Assembly (NCBI GenBank): GCA_964468205.1
Contig: CAYXVG010000029.1
Span: 1-64,000 of the forward strand
Direction: 5' to 3'
Origin: CAWELS01 sp964468205
Lineage (GTDB): Bacteria > Acidobacteriota > Terriglobia > Bryobacterales > Bryobacteraceae
DNA length: 64,000 bases
Positions 43,346 through 52,033 of the stretch are shown in pieces (the stretch's first letter is position 1; each line of letters begins with the position of its first letter). A program made the translations under genes and the position numbers. Under the pieces are notes generated by a model that had not been told where the DNA came from, did not search any database, and saw only the letters and a list, made by a program, of their open reading frames with translations.

Positions 43346-44323
43346 TTGCCGTCAATCACAATGAAAGAACTGCTCGAAGCAGGCGTTCATTTCGGGCACC
43401 AGACCAAACGCTGGAATCCGAAGATGAAGGAATATATCTTCGGCGAACGCAATGGTATCTACATTATCGATCTCCAGAAGACCTTGAAACTTTTCAAGGA
43501 TGCGATGCGGTTTGTGACCGAGCAAGCCATGGAGGGCAAGAAGGTGCTCTTCGTCGGGACTAAACGGCAGGCGCAGGAGGCGATTGCGGAAGAAGCCAGG
43601 CGTTGCGGTATGTTCTTCGTGAACCAGCGCTGGTTGGGCGGACTGTTGACCAACATGGTGACCGTCGAGAAGTCCATCAAGCGGCTGAAAGAACTCGAGG
43701 AAATGGCCGAGGAAGGCTCCTACACCGGGCGCGCGAAGAAAGAGGTTATCCGGCTCGAGAGGGAGCGGAAGGCGCTCGATTCCAACCTGGCCGGCATTAA
43801 GGACATGGATGGACTCCCGGAGGTCCTCTTCGTGGTGGATTCCAACAAGGAGTTGATCGCCGTCCGTGAGGCGCGGAAATTGAAGATCCCGGTGGTGGCA
43901 GTGGTTGACACCAACTGCGATCCTGACGTGGTCGATTACGTGATTCCCGGCAATGACGATGCTCTGCGCGCGATCCGGCTATTTGCTTCGAAGATCGCCG
44001 ACTCGGTGGTCGAAGGCCGGAATCTGGCCACCGAACAGGATTTTGCCGCGGCCCAGGAGGCGATGCCTACCAGCGAGGCCGGCCCGATTGCGGGCGAGGA
44101 TGCGGGCATCGCCGAAGACTACAGCCGCTTCATGGATCCGGAATATTCCGAGCAATTGATGTCGGAAAGCCTGAGCCTGTTCAGTGTCGGCGAATTGGCG
44201 AAGAAGAACGCAGGGGCGCGGGATGAAACGCCTGCCAAAGAGGCTTCCGAAGAAGCCGAGGAAGCGCCTGCCGATGTGCCTGCAGAAGCGCCCGAGGCCG
44301 AAAAGTCACAACAAAACCCGTAA
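43346..44323 (+). CDS. rpsB: 30S ribosomal protein S2
   Basis: I choose the TTG at 43346 because AAGGAGG ends 5 bp before it and the sequence then matches the S2 N-terminus (ITMKELLEAGVHFGHQTKRW); an ATG-like start further upstream lacks a site. It has 325 residues. Conserved blocks are NGIYIIDLQKTL, FVGTKRQAQEA, FVNQRWLGGLLTN and VDTNCDPD. It is longer than E. coli S2 (241) owing to an acidic, Ala/Glu-rich tail from about 235. The 157-bp gap after rpsI may hold its own promoter. Confidence 0.96.
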   Translation: MPSITMKELLEAGVHFGHQTKRWNPKMKEYIFGERNGIYIIDLQKTLKLFKDAMRFVTEQAMEGKKVLFVGTKRQAQEAIAEEARRCGMFFVNQRWLGGLLTNMVTVEKSIKRLKELEEMAEEGSYTGRAKKEVIRLERERKALDSNLAGIKDMDGLPEVLFVVDSNKELIAVREARKLKIPVVAVVDTNCDPDVVDYVIPGNDDALRAIRLFASKIADSVVEGRNLATEQDFAAAQEAMPTSEAGPIAGEDAGIAEDYSRFMDPEYSEQLMSESLSLFSVGELAKKNAGARDETPAKEASEEAEEAPADVPAEAPEAEKSQQNP

Positions 44324-44376
44324 GGCGAACGGTTTATTCGACTAATCCAAATTCTGAATAGCAGACGAGAATCATC

Positions 44377-45003
44377 ATGGCGGAAATCACTGCAGCACTG
44401 GTCAAACAACTACGCGAGCGCACCGGCGCCGGGATGATGGATTGCAAGAAGGCTCTCGTGGAGGTGGGTGGCGATCTCGAAAAGGCAGAGGTCTACCTCC
44501 GGAAGCAGGGTGTCGCGAAGGCCGACAAAAAAGCGTCCCGGGCTACCAAACAAGGCATTGTCGGCACCTACCTGCATCCGGGATCGCAGCTTGGCGTGAT
44601 GATCGAGGTTAACTGCGAATCCGACTTTGTGGCGCGTACCGACGATTTCCAGGAATTGGTGCACGACCTTGCGATGCAGGTCGCCGCGGCGGATCCGATG
44701 TTCGTGCATCGGGACGAAGTCACCGCGGAGGTTCTTGACAAGGAGCGCGAGATCGCACGCGACCGCGCGCTGGCCGAAGGCAAGCCGGAGAAGATCGTCG
44801 ACAAGATCGTCGACGGCCGGCTGAACAAGTTTTACGAGGAGATCTGCCTGCTCGAGCAACCGTTCATCAAGGAGAACAACACTTCGGTGGAAGAGTTGAT
44901 CAAGCAGAAGATCGCCAAGCTTGGCGAGAACATCTCGGTAGCCCGCTTTGCCCGGTTCAAGGTTGGAGAGACCGCGGCGGAGGAGCCAGCCGAAAGCGCA
45001 TGA
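44377..45003 (+). CDS. tsf: Elongation factor Ts (short form)
   Basis: A 208-residue EF-Ts. The UBA-like N-domain reads LVKQLRERTGAGMMDCKKAL. The core has SRATKQGIVGTYLHPGSQ, EVNCESDFVARTDDF and FYEEICLLEQPFIKE. At 208 residues it resembles the short Thermus-type factor rather than the 283-residue E. coli one, lacking a second core repeat. It recharges EF-Tu with GTP. It is cotranscribed with rpsB (53 bp gap), the usual arrangement. Confidence 0.96.
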   Translation: MAEITAALVKQLRERTGAGMMDCKKALVEVGGDLEKAEVYLRKQGVAKADKKASRATKQGIVGTYLHPGSQLGVMIEVNCESDFVARTDDFQELVHDLAMQVAAADPMFVHRDEVTAEVLDKEREIARDRALAEGKPEKIVDKIVDGRLNKFYEEICLLEQPFIKENNTSVEELIKQKIAKLGENISVARFARFKVGETAAEEPAESA

Positions 45004-45148
45004 GGACAGGCGCCCGCCGCGGCAGTTGGCCGGCTGGAGCGGGTTCCACGGCGCGGAAACAGGTCCGCAGTCTATTGATCTCCAGTATGCGCAGCCGCGT
45101 ATCCGGCCGCAATCCGGCGGTGAAACATTGTAGAATCGCTCCTTGACC

Positions 45149-45856
45149 ATGCCGAAGTACGAGCGCATCCTTTTGAAACTCAGTGGCGAGTCGCTGGCGG
45201 GCGACGGCAAAGTAGGGATAGATCCCATTTCGATGGACTCCCTCGCCGGGGAGATCGCGGCGGTTTCGCGGGCCGGTGTGCAACTTGGGCTTGTTGTAGG
45301 GGGCGGGAACTTCTTCCGCGGCATCAACGCCGCGGCTCGGAACATGGACCGGGTTACAGCCGATCACATGGGCATGCTGGCCACTGTGCTGAATGCGTTA
45401 GCGCTGCAGGACGCCCTCGAGAAGAAGAACATTGAAACCCGCGTGATGACGGCCATTCAGATGCGGCAGGTGGCCGAGCCATATATTCGCCGCCGGGCCC
45501 TGCGGCACCTGGAAAAGGGCCGCATTGTGGTGTTCGCGGCCGGCACTTCCAACCCCTATTTTTCCACCGACACGGCGGCCACCCTCCGGGCCCTCGAAAT
45601 CCGCGCGCAGGTGGTGGCCAAGGCCACGCGCGTGGACGGCGTCTACGACAAGGACCCCGAGAAACACGCCGACGCCGTAATGTTCGAGGAAATTTCTTTT
45701 CATGAAGTGTTGTCGAAGTCACTCCGCGTAATGGACGCCTCGGCAATTGCGATGTGCCGCGACAACGAACTGCCGATACTTGTTTTCAATCTGACCGTCA
45801 GCGGCAATATAATGCGAATGGCGATGGGCGAAACCATCGGCACACTGATTCACTAA
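45149..45856 (+). CDS. pyrH: Uridylate kinase (UMP kinase)
   Basis: A 235-residue amino-acid-kinase-family UMP kinase, from ATG 45149. Motifs are RILLKLSGESLAGDG, LGLVVGGGNFFRG, MGMLATVLNALALQDALE and AGTSNPYFSTDTAA. It converts UMP to UDP and is allosterically regulated by GTP/UTP in this family. It sits 145 bp after tsf and 14 bp before frr, in the common tsf-pyrH-frr order. Confidence 0.97.
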   Translation: MPKYERILLKLSGESLAGDGKVGIDPISMDSLAGEIAAVSRAGVQLGLVVGGGNFFRGINAAARNMDRVTADHMGMLATVLNALALQDALEKKNIETRVMTAIQMRQVAEPYIRRRALRHLEKGRIVVFAAGTSNPYFSTDTAATLRALEIRAQVVAKATRVDGVYDKDPEKHADAVMFEEISFHEVLSKSLRVMDASAIAMCRDNELPILVFNLTVSGNIMRMAMGETIGTLIH

Positions 45857-45870
45857 GCGAGCGAACCGAC

Positions 45871-46446
45871 ATGTCAGATCTCGGATCAACAGTTGACGAA
45901 ATCAAGAAGAATACGAAAACTCGAATGAGGAAAGTGCTGGAGGACCTTGCCCACACAATGGCCGGCATCCGCACCGGCCGCGCGTCGGTAGGCCTGCTGG
46001 ATGGAGTGAAGGTGGACTACTATGGAACGCCGACCCCTCTCAACCAGCTAGCGACGCTTCATGTTCCCGAGCCTTCCATGATCACCGCCCAGCCCTGGGA
46101 TGTTTCCCAGATCGGCTCGATCGAGAAAGCGATCCGGTCCGCGGACCTGGGTCTAAACCCCTCCAACGACGGGAAGATCATCCGGATCCCCATCCCGCCG
46201 CTGACCGAGGAACGCCGCCGCGAACTCGTCAAGCACCTGCACTCGATCACTGAGGATCATCGCGTGGCGATCCGCAATATCCGGCGCGACGCCAACGACA
46301 GCCTCAAGAGTCTTTTCAAAGACAAAGTCATCACCGAAGACGAGGACCGCAGAGGTCACGATGACGTCCAGAAGCTCACCGACGAGTACATCCGGAAGCT
46401 CGAAGACGCGGCGAAGAGCAAAGAAGTGGAAATCATGACAGTCTGA
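45871..46446 (+). CDS. frr: Ribosome recycling factor
   Basis: A 191-residue RRF from ATG 45871. Recognisable stretches are RTGRASVGLLDGVKVDYYG, TPLNQLATLHVPEP and RIPIPPLTEERRRELVKHLH. With EF-G it splits the post-termination ribosome. Last gene of the translation run; the 211-bp gap after it separates the TonB-like gene. Confidence 0.97.
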   Translation: MSDLGSTVDEIKKNTKTRMRKVLEDLAHTMAGIRTGRASVGLLDGVKVDYYGTPTPLNQLATLHVPEPSMITAQPWDVSQIGSIEKAIRSADLGLNPSNDGKIIRIPIPPLTEERRRELVKHLHSITEDHRVAIRNIRRDANDSLKSLFKDKVITEDEDRRGHDDVQKLTDEYIRKLEDAAKSKEVEIMTV

Positions 46447-46622
46447 TTTTCCCGGACGGGAGAGGCAGCGAGGACCGCTCCGCTCAACTTGCGGCCAACC
46501 ATCCTCGCCTCAGATCCGACCATCCACCACTCAAGACCGGAACCCTCTTCCCGGCTGCGGTGTCTACTGTTACGAACGGGTACCCGCCGGCCGGCGCCCC
46601 GGCTCACGAACAACTCTGTAAT

Positions 46623-46643
46623 CGGCCCCTGGACAAGGGGCCG
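46623..46643 (+). terminator. 8-bp stem-loop upstream of the TonB-like gene
   Basis: CGGCCCCT (46623-46630) pairs perfectly with AGGGGCCG (46636-46643) around a five-base loop, 14 bp before the ATG of the next gene. It could end the frr transcript or occlude the GGGAAGGGA ribosome binding site just downstream. No U-run follows it. Confidence 0.45.
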
Positions 46644-46657
46644 GGAAGGGAACTGCC

Positions 46658-47437
46658 ATGTTCGAAGAGTCGCTTGTCCGGTCCGCCGGCGGGGCGCGCA
46701 ATCCCCTCGCCTTTGCCGCTTCCGTGGTTTTGCAGGTGTCATTGATTGGTCTGCTGGCCGTCGGTCCCCTGTTGTCCACCTCCGAGACGCCGTCCGTTTG
46801 GCTCAGCGGGATTCTCCGTGCCCCATCCGTGCCAACCTCCCCGCCTGCAAAGCCTGGTCAAGATGTGTCCGCCGGCGCCACGGAGGTGGCGCCCCGCCAA
46901 TTTCAGGAGGAGAGGCTGTTGCGGCCCAGTGAGATCCCGAAGGAAGTCGCGTTGATCGCTGATACGGATCAGCCGCCGGCCCTCTTCACCGGCCGGGGTG
47001 CGACGGCTGGATCCGGGCCGCCGGAGGGAATGCAAGGAATCATCATCGGGGCCATTCCCGGTGACTCTGGTTCGATCCCGCTACCTCCCCCAGTGCCTCT
47101 CCCGCCAGCGAACCAGATGCTCGAACAGCCCAGTGAGCCGGAGACGCCAAGATTGATTCGGGTGGGAGGCAAGGTGAAGCCGCCGGTGCTCCTCACAAGC
47201 GTGGAGCCGGTCTACCCGAGACTGGCACTTCAGATGAGAGCGTCCGGGACTGTCCGTCTCGAATGCATAATTGGCGTGGATGGCCGGCTAGCCAGCATTC
47301 GCGTGGTATCGGGACACCCCCTGCTGGCGCAGGCCGCCCTCGAGGCTGTCCGCCAGTGGCGTTACCAGCCGACCACCCTGAACGGAGAGCCGGTCCAGGT
47401 GGCGATGCGGGTGCGGGTGACCTTTCGGCCGCGATAG
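46658..47437 (+). CDS. TonB-family energy-transducing protein
   Basis: A 259-residue protein. A membrane helix at about 17-39 (LAFAASVVLQVSLIGLLAVG) is followed by a Pro-rich periplasmic linker and a C-terminal TonB domain at 170-259 (VEPVYPRLALQMRASGTVRL, QAALEAVRQWRYQPTTLNGE). It would pass proton-motive energy from ExbB/ExbD to outer membrane receptors such as the Oar-like one at the right edge; no exbBD lies nearby. Confidence 0.88.
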   Translation: MFEESLVRSAGGARNPLAFAASVVLQVSLIGLLAVGPLLSTSETPSVWLSGILRAPSVPTSPPAKPGQDVSAGATEVAPRQFQEERLLRPSEIPKEVALIADTDQPPALFTGRGATAGSGPPEGMQGIIIGAIPGDSGSIPLPPPVPLPPANQMLEQPSEPETPRLIRVGGKVKPPVLLTSVEPVYPRLALQMRASGTVRLECIIGVDGRLASIRVVSGHPLLAQAALEAVRQWRYQPTTLNGEPVQVAMRVRVTFRPR

Positions 47438-47487
47438 CCGCGCCCTGTCACGCCCCGCCGCCGGTGTATACTACGGTTTCTCCGGGA

Positions 47488-48714
47488 ATGAACCTGCTAC
47501 TCGCGGCGAACTGTTTTCCCCCCGTTGTGGGCGGAGCCTCGGTCGTCTACGAAAACCTTTGCCGCGTGCTCCAAAAAGAGATCTCGGTCCTCACGGCCTG
47601 GCGCCATTCGGGATCCGGTCAGGAGATTGCGGGTTGGCGCGAGACCGATGCATCGCTTCCATGCGAGGTGAGGCGCATCGAAGCGATGCGCACGGCTCCC
47701 GTCCGGCGCGCCGGAGTATGGAGCCGCGCCGGCGGATGGCTCGCGGAGAGGCGGTTGCGCGGCCGGGTGCTGGCCGCCGCCCGAAGGATGGTTGTGGAGT
47801 TGCAGCCCAATGCGTTCTGCGTTGGGGATCTGTATTCTCTATCCTGGTTAGGCCTCGCGCTCCGGCGGGAATACGGCCTCCCGCTGATCGTCTATGCTCA
47901 CGGAGATGATGTCTCGAGGTGGACCACTTCCCGGCTTTACTCGCGCGAGGCTCGGAACGCCATCGGAAGCGGAGAGGCGGTCATCGCCGTCAGCTCTTTT
48001 GCCAAAAGGAGGCTGGTCGAGTTTGGAGCCCTGGAGGACCGTGTGCGGGTTCTCACCAACGGCGTCGACGCCGAAAGGTTCCGGCCGGCTCCGCGAGACG
48101 AGAAACTTCTCGCCCGCCACGGTGCGGCGGATCAGAAGGTGTTGCTTACCGTTACACGGCTCGAGGAGCGCAAGGGAGTGGATATCGCTCTGCGCGCGTT
48201 GCCCAGAATCCTCGAGGTCGAACCGGAAACACACTATCTCATTGTGGGCGACGGCTCGCAGCGAACACGGCTTGAACGGCTTACGGCCGAACTCGGCCTG
48301 GGCGGGCGGGTTACTTTTCTTGGCGCACTCCCGCACGAGTCCCCCGAACTTCTGGGTTACTACCAGAGCTGCGACCTGTTTCTGATGCCGAACCGGCAAC
48401 TGAGCAGCGGTGAGGCTGAGGGATTCGGGTTGGTATTCATGGAAGCGAGCGCCTGTGGAAAGCCAGTCATCGGCGGCCGGTCCGGAGGAGCGGTGGATGC
48501 GGTGCGGGACGGGGTCACGGGCCTTTTGGTGGACGGCTCCGCTCCGGAGGAGGTGGCCAATGCCGCACTCCGGATACTCGGCGATGCCAGGCTGGCGGGG
48601 CGATTTGGCGAGAGTGGCCGGACGGCCGCCGAACAGGCGAGTTGGCCCCGCAAGGTAATGGAATTCCGTGAGATCTGCGAGGACGCGATTCGACTTGCGC
48701 GGCCGGTGCATTAA
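47488..48714 (+). CDS. Glycosyltransferase family 4 protein
   Basis: Start ATG 47488; 408 residues in GT-B fold. The N-domain reads MNLLLAANCFPPVVGGASVV. The C-domain has VLLTVTRLEERKGVDIAL, HYLIVGDGSQR and the E-x7-E motif in AEGFGLVFMEASACGKPVI. It transfers a sugar from a nucleotide sugar, probably for glycolipid or exopolysaccharide assembly. No other polysaccharide genes adjoin it. Confidence 0.92.
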   Translation: MNLLLAANCFPPVVGGASVVYENLCRVLQKEISVLTAWRHSGSGQEIAGWRETDASLPCEVRRIEAMRTAPVRRAGVWSRAGGWLAERRLRGRVLAAARRMVVELQPNAFCVGDLYSLSWLGLALRREYGLPLIVYAHGDDVSRWTTSRLYSREARNAIGSGEAVIAVSSFAKRRLVEFGALEDRVRVLTNGVDAERFRPAPRDEKLLARHGAADQKVLLTVTRLEERKGVDIALRALPRILEVEPETHYLIVGDGSQRTRLERLTAELGLGGRVTFLGALPHESPELLGYYQSCDLFLMPNRQLSSGEAEGFGLVFMEASACGKPVIGGRSGGAVDAVRDGVTGLLVDGSAPEEVANAALRILGDARLAGRFGESGRTAAEQASWPRKVMEFREICEDAIRLARPVH

Positions 48715-48749
48715 CAGATGGCCGGCGAACAGGTCGCGGGAAAAGTGTG

Positions 48750-48769
48750 CCGGCGGTCAAGGCCGCCGG
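48750..48769. terminator. GC-rich stem-loop between convergent genes
   Basis: CCGGCGG (48750-48756) pairs with CCGCCGG (48763-48769) around six bases. On the minus strand it is followed by GCACACTTTTCCC, a short U-run, so it may end transcripts from both the glycosyltransferase and the ABC ATPase genes. Confidence 0.5.
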
Positions 48770-48781
48770 GCGAGCGTACAC

Positions 48782-49519
48782 CTAGCGAATTCGTTCGTCG
48801 CGATCGAGCTTGCCGTCGCGAATATGCAGCACGCGATGCGCGTGCATGGCGATATCGTGCTCGTGGGTGACGAGAATGATCGTATTGCCGGCCTGATGGA
48901 GCCGATCGAACAGCGCCATGATTTCCGTGCCGGTCGCCGAATCGAGGTTTCCGGTTGGTTCATCGGCGAGCAGAATCGATGGGTCATTAACCAGAGCTCG
49001 GGCGACCGCCACGCGCTGGCGCTGTCCACCGGAGAGTTCGCTCGGCTTGTGGTGCATGCGCTGTTCGAGGTCCACCTGCTGAAGCGCCGTCTGCGCCTTC
49101 TCTTCCCGGACGGCGGAGGGAATCCCGGCGTAGATCAGGGGCAGCTCCACGTTGTGGAGCGCCGAGGCCCGGGGCAGCAGGTTGAAAGTCTGGAAAACGA
49201 AGCCGATCTCCTTGTTGCGGATCCGGGCAAGCTCATCGTCATCCATGTCGCTGACCAGCCGCCCGGAGATGTAGTACTCGCCTGAAGTGGGTGTATCGAG
49301 GCAGCCAATCAGGTTCATCAGCGTCGATTTCCCCGAACCGGACGGGCCCATAATGGCCACATACTCGCCCTTCTGTATCTGGACCTCCACCCCGTCAACG
49401 GCATGAATCTCCTGATCACCCATCACGTAGGTTTTACGCAATTTGTAGGTCTGGATGACGACTCCGTCTCGCTTGAGCTGTTCTCCTCGGTCGGTCAACG
49501 TTCCGGCTGCTTCTGCCAT
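48782..49519 (-). CDS. ABC transporter ATP-binding protein, MacB/LolD type
   Basis: A 245-residue ATPase. Walker A is MGPSGSGKSTLMNLIG, the Q-loop VFQTFNLLP, signature LSGGQRQRVAVARAL, and Walker B ILLADEPTGNLDS. The sequence is typical of the MacB/LolD/FtsE type exporters. It follows the adaptor gene by 58 bp on the same strand, but the expected permease (FtsX/MacB-like) is absent on both sides; it may lie elsewhere or be shared. Confidence 0.94.
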   Translation of the reverse strand: MAEAAGTLTDRGEQLKRDGVVIQTYKLRKTYVMGDQEIHAVDGVEVQIQKGEYVAIMGPSGSGKSTLMNLIGCLDTPTSGEYYISGRLVSDMDDDELARIRNKEIGFVFQTFNLLPRASALHNVELPLIYAGIPSAVREEKAQTALQQVDLEQRMHHKPSELSGGQRQRVAVARALVNDPSILLADEPTGNLDSATGTEIMALFDRLHQAGNTIILVTHEHDIAMHAHRVLHIRDGKLDRDERIR

Positions 49520-49577
49520 AAATTACCTCTGCTTCTCTATTAGGCGTTATGGGGCTGTGAGGGTGTTACACCCGCGC

Positions 49578-51002
49578 TCATGAATCGGCGGCGCCCTTTT
49601 TGTTGTCAATCTTAACCCTGGCCTCATTCCGGATCGTACGAATCACCTTGTAGCTCCCGGTGATAATTTCCTCGCCATCGGAGAGCCCGTCCAGCACTTC
49701 GATGTCCGTGGCCCCAGTGATCCCGGTTCTAACCTCATGGAATACGGCCTTCTCGCCTTCGATGGCAAACACGCCCTGCAACTCTTTCTTACGTTCCTCC
49801 TCGCTCAATTGTTCCACCGCATTCGCGTCTTCGCCGTTTCCGTTTTCGGCCGCTGCCAGAAGATCGCCCTTTTGCCGGACAGTCAGAGCCTGGATTGGGA
49901 TGCTCAGAACATTCTGCCGGGTCGCCGTCGTGATCTTGGCAGTGCAGGAGAGCCCTGGGCGGATCTCCGCGGGCGGATTCTCGAGCGCGATTACCACTTT
50001 GAAATCCTTGGCTTCCTGGCTCGATACCGCACTCTGCGATGCAGCCAAGCCGGTGGACCGGAGGATCGCCGTGTTACCGATCTCGATCACGCGGCCTTCA
50101 AATGTCTTGTCGGGCATGGCGTCGATCGAGATGCCGGCGGTTTGGCCCAACTCGACGTTCACGATGTCGGTCTCGTCCACCTTAACTTCGGCGGTGATCA
50201 AGGACATGTCGGCGATGGTCATGATCAGACTGGCAGGCGAGTTCTGAATGCCGGGCACCACCGTCTCACCAACCCTAACCGGGAGATTCGTGACCACGCC
50301 ATCAATGGGGGCGGTGGCGAAGGTGCGCTGCAACTGATCGCTTGCCTGGGTGAGATTGGCATTGGCAAGGGCAACGCGCTTCTCTGCCGCCGCGAGTTGG
50401 GAAGCGACTTGCGCGCGCTGCGCCTGGGCCTGCATCTTACGCGCCTCCGCCTCGCGAAGAGCGGCGGAGAAGGCGTCGAAATCGGCCTTGCGCTGGTCGA
50501 ACTCCTGCTGGGCGATCAGCCTCTCCTCGCTCAACTGTCTGGCGCGGTCGAAGCTGATGCGCGCGCGCTCGAGTTCGGCGGCGGCGCGTTCAGCGGAAGC
50601 TTGTACCGTACGCAAATTCTCGTCCGCTGCCCTGAGGGACGCCTCGGCCGCCGCTACATCGGCCTCGGCTGAACTGAGTTGGGCGCGCTGGGCGGCCACC
50701 TGTGCTTCAGGTTGCACGGATTCGAGCCGTGCCAGCAACTGGCCCTTCTTCACATCTTGGCCCTCGACGACATTGATACCGACGATCCGGGCCGGGCCCA
50801 TCGTATTGGCCCCAATGTTGATGTAGTTCCTGGGTTTGATCTCACCCGAGGCGGTCACGATCGCGGTGAGATCCTGGCGAATCACCTTTCCGGTCTGGAC
50901 GGTGACGACACCCTTCTTGCTATATTGAATTCCGCCAATCACGCCACCCGCGATTACCAGAAGAACGACAATTAGTATCAGGACTTTCCACTTGGTCTTC
51001 AC
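49578..51002 (-). CDS. HlyD/MacA-type periplasmic adaptor
   Basis: GTG 51002 is chosen because GAGGAG lies 5 bp upstream and the membrane helix follows (KWKVLILIVVLLVIAGGVIGG); 474 residues. After it come a barrel (VTASGEIKPRNYINIG), a lipoyl half-motif, a long alpha-helical hairpin at about 95-230 rich in Ala/Glu/Arg, and a second barrel (FATAPIDGVVTNLPVRVGE). It bridges an inner membrane ABC exporter to an outer membrane channel. Its ATPase partner is the next gene. Confidence 0.93.
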   Translation of the reverse strand: MKTKWKVLILIVVLLVIAGGVIGGIQYSKKGVVTVQTGKVIRQDLTAIVTASGEIKPRNYINIGANTMGPARIVGINVVEGQDVKKGQLLARLESVQPEAQVAAQRAQLSSAEADVAAAEASLRAADENLRTVQASAERAAAELERARISFDRARQLSEERLIAQQEFDQRKADFDAFSAALREAEARKMQAQAQRAQVASQLAAAEKRVALANANLTQASDQLQRTFATAPIDGVVTNLPVRVGETVVPGIQNSPASLIMTIADMSLITAEVKVDETDIVNVELGQTAGISIDAMPDKTFEGRVIEIGNTAILRSTGLAASQSAVSSQEAKDFKVVIALENPPAEIRPGLSCTAKITTATRQNVLSIPIQALTVRQKGDLLAAAENGNGEDANAVEQLSEEERKKELQGVFAIEGEKAVFHEVRTGITGATDIEVLDGLSDGEEIITGSYKVIRTIRNEARVKIDNKKGAADS

Positions 51003-51216
51003 ATGACTCCTCAAAATCGGATGACCGGGTTCGGCCACCGTATCCACAAATTCATCCTAGCACGCACCTTTTTAGCCTCCTTGAACCGGGGCTACCGTCT
51101 TTACGCGCGGCGGGCGAATTTCTTGGCAAAATGAGCGGGTTATCGTGCCGGGCAGCGGGCCAGAAGGGCTACCATGCTTGCCAGTGGCGGATTCGGCGGG
51201 CTGCTAGACTCCAGAT

Positions 51217-52014
51217 ATGGCGCAACGGATTCTGGCTATTCATGCGCATCCGGACGATTGTGAGATTCTGGCCGGCGGCACACTCGCGCTTCTCTCCGCC
51301 GAGGGCCATGCCATTACCATCTGTACGCTCACTCCTGGCGACTGCGGCGCCGTCAATCAGCCTCCCGAAGTGATTGCCCGCATCCGGCGGGCCGAGGCAA
51401 AGGCTGCCGCCGACTTGCTTGGCGCGGACTACGTTTGCGCCGGCTTCCGCGACCTGAACGTATTCAGCGACAACCCCTCCCGGCGCCGCGTGTGCGCCGT
51501 TCTTCGCGCCGCCCGTCCGAATATCGTGCTCACGGCGTCACCAGTCGACTACATGTGCGACCACGAGGCGGCCAGCGAACTTGTCCGCGATGCCTGCTTC
51601 GGATCGCCGGCTCCGAACTACGACACCTCCGACTACGGAAACGCGCCGCCGCTCCCGGCCATTCCGCACCTCTACTTCATGGATCCGATTGCTGGAGCCG
51701 ACCGCGCCAACCGGCCCGTGGTTCCGGACTTCCTGGTGGATGTGACGGAGGTAATGGGGAAGAAGCGCGAGCTTCTGGCCTGCCACGAGTCACAGCGGGA
51801 ATGGCTCCGGGCGCAGCACGGCATCGACGAGTACCTCGACGCGATGGAGCGGTGGACGCAAGGCCGGGGGAAGATCGCCGGGGTGGCATATGCCGAGGGT
51901 TTCCGGCAGTACACCGGACACCCTTATCCCACGGCGCCAGCGCTACAGCAATTGCTGGGACGGTACTTGCGCACCGGAGGCGAGGCTGGCGCGCCCTCCG
52001 GCCCGGCGCACTGA
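51217..52014 (+). CDS. PIG-L/LmbE-family deacetylase
   Basis: A 265-residue protein. The zinc-binding motif AHPDD is at residues 10-14 (LAIHAHPDDCEILAGG), followed by LTPGDCGAVNQPP, AEAKAAADLLGAD and the later metal-site motif MCDHEAASELV. The family removes acetyl groups from N-acetylglucosaminyl compounds, including bacillithiol or mycothiol precursors and glycolipids. It has no signal peptide. The next gene is convergent at 20 bp. Confidence 0.9.
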   Translation: MAQRILAIHAHPDDCEILAGGTLALLSAEGHAITICTLTPGDCGAVNQPPEVIARIRRAEAKAAADLLGADYVCAGFRDLNVFSDNPSRRRVCAVLRAARPNIVLTASPVDYMCDHEAASELVRDACFGSPAPNYDTSDYGNAPPLPAIPHLYFMDPIAGADRANRPVVPDFLVDVTEVMGKKRELLACHESQREWLRAQHGIDEYLDAMERWTQGRGKIAGVAYAEGFRQYTGHPYPTAPALQQLLGRYLRTGGEAGAPSGPAH

Positions 52015-52033
52015 AGCTCGGGCCACCACTGCT

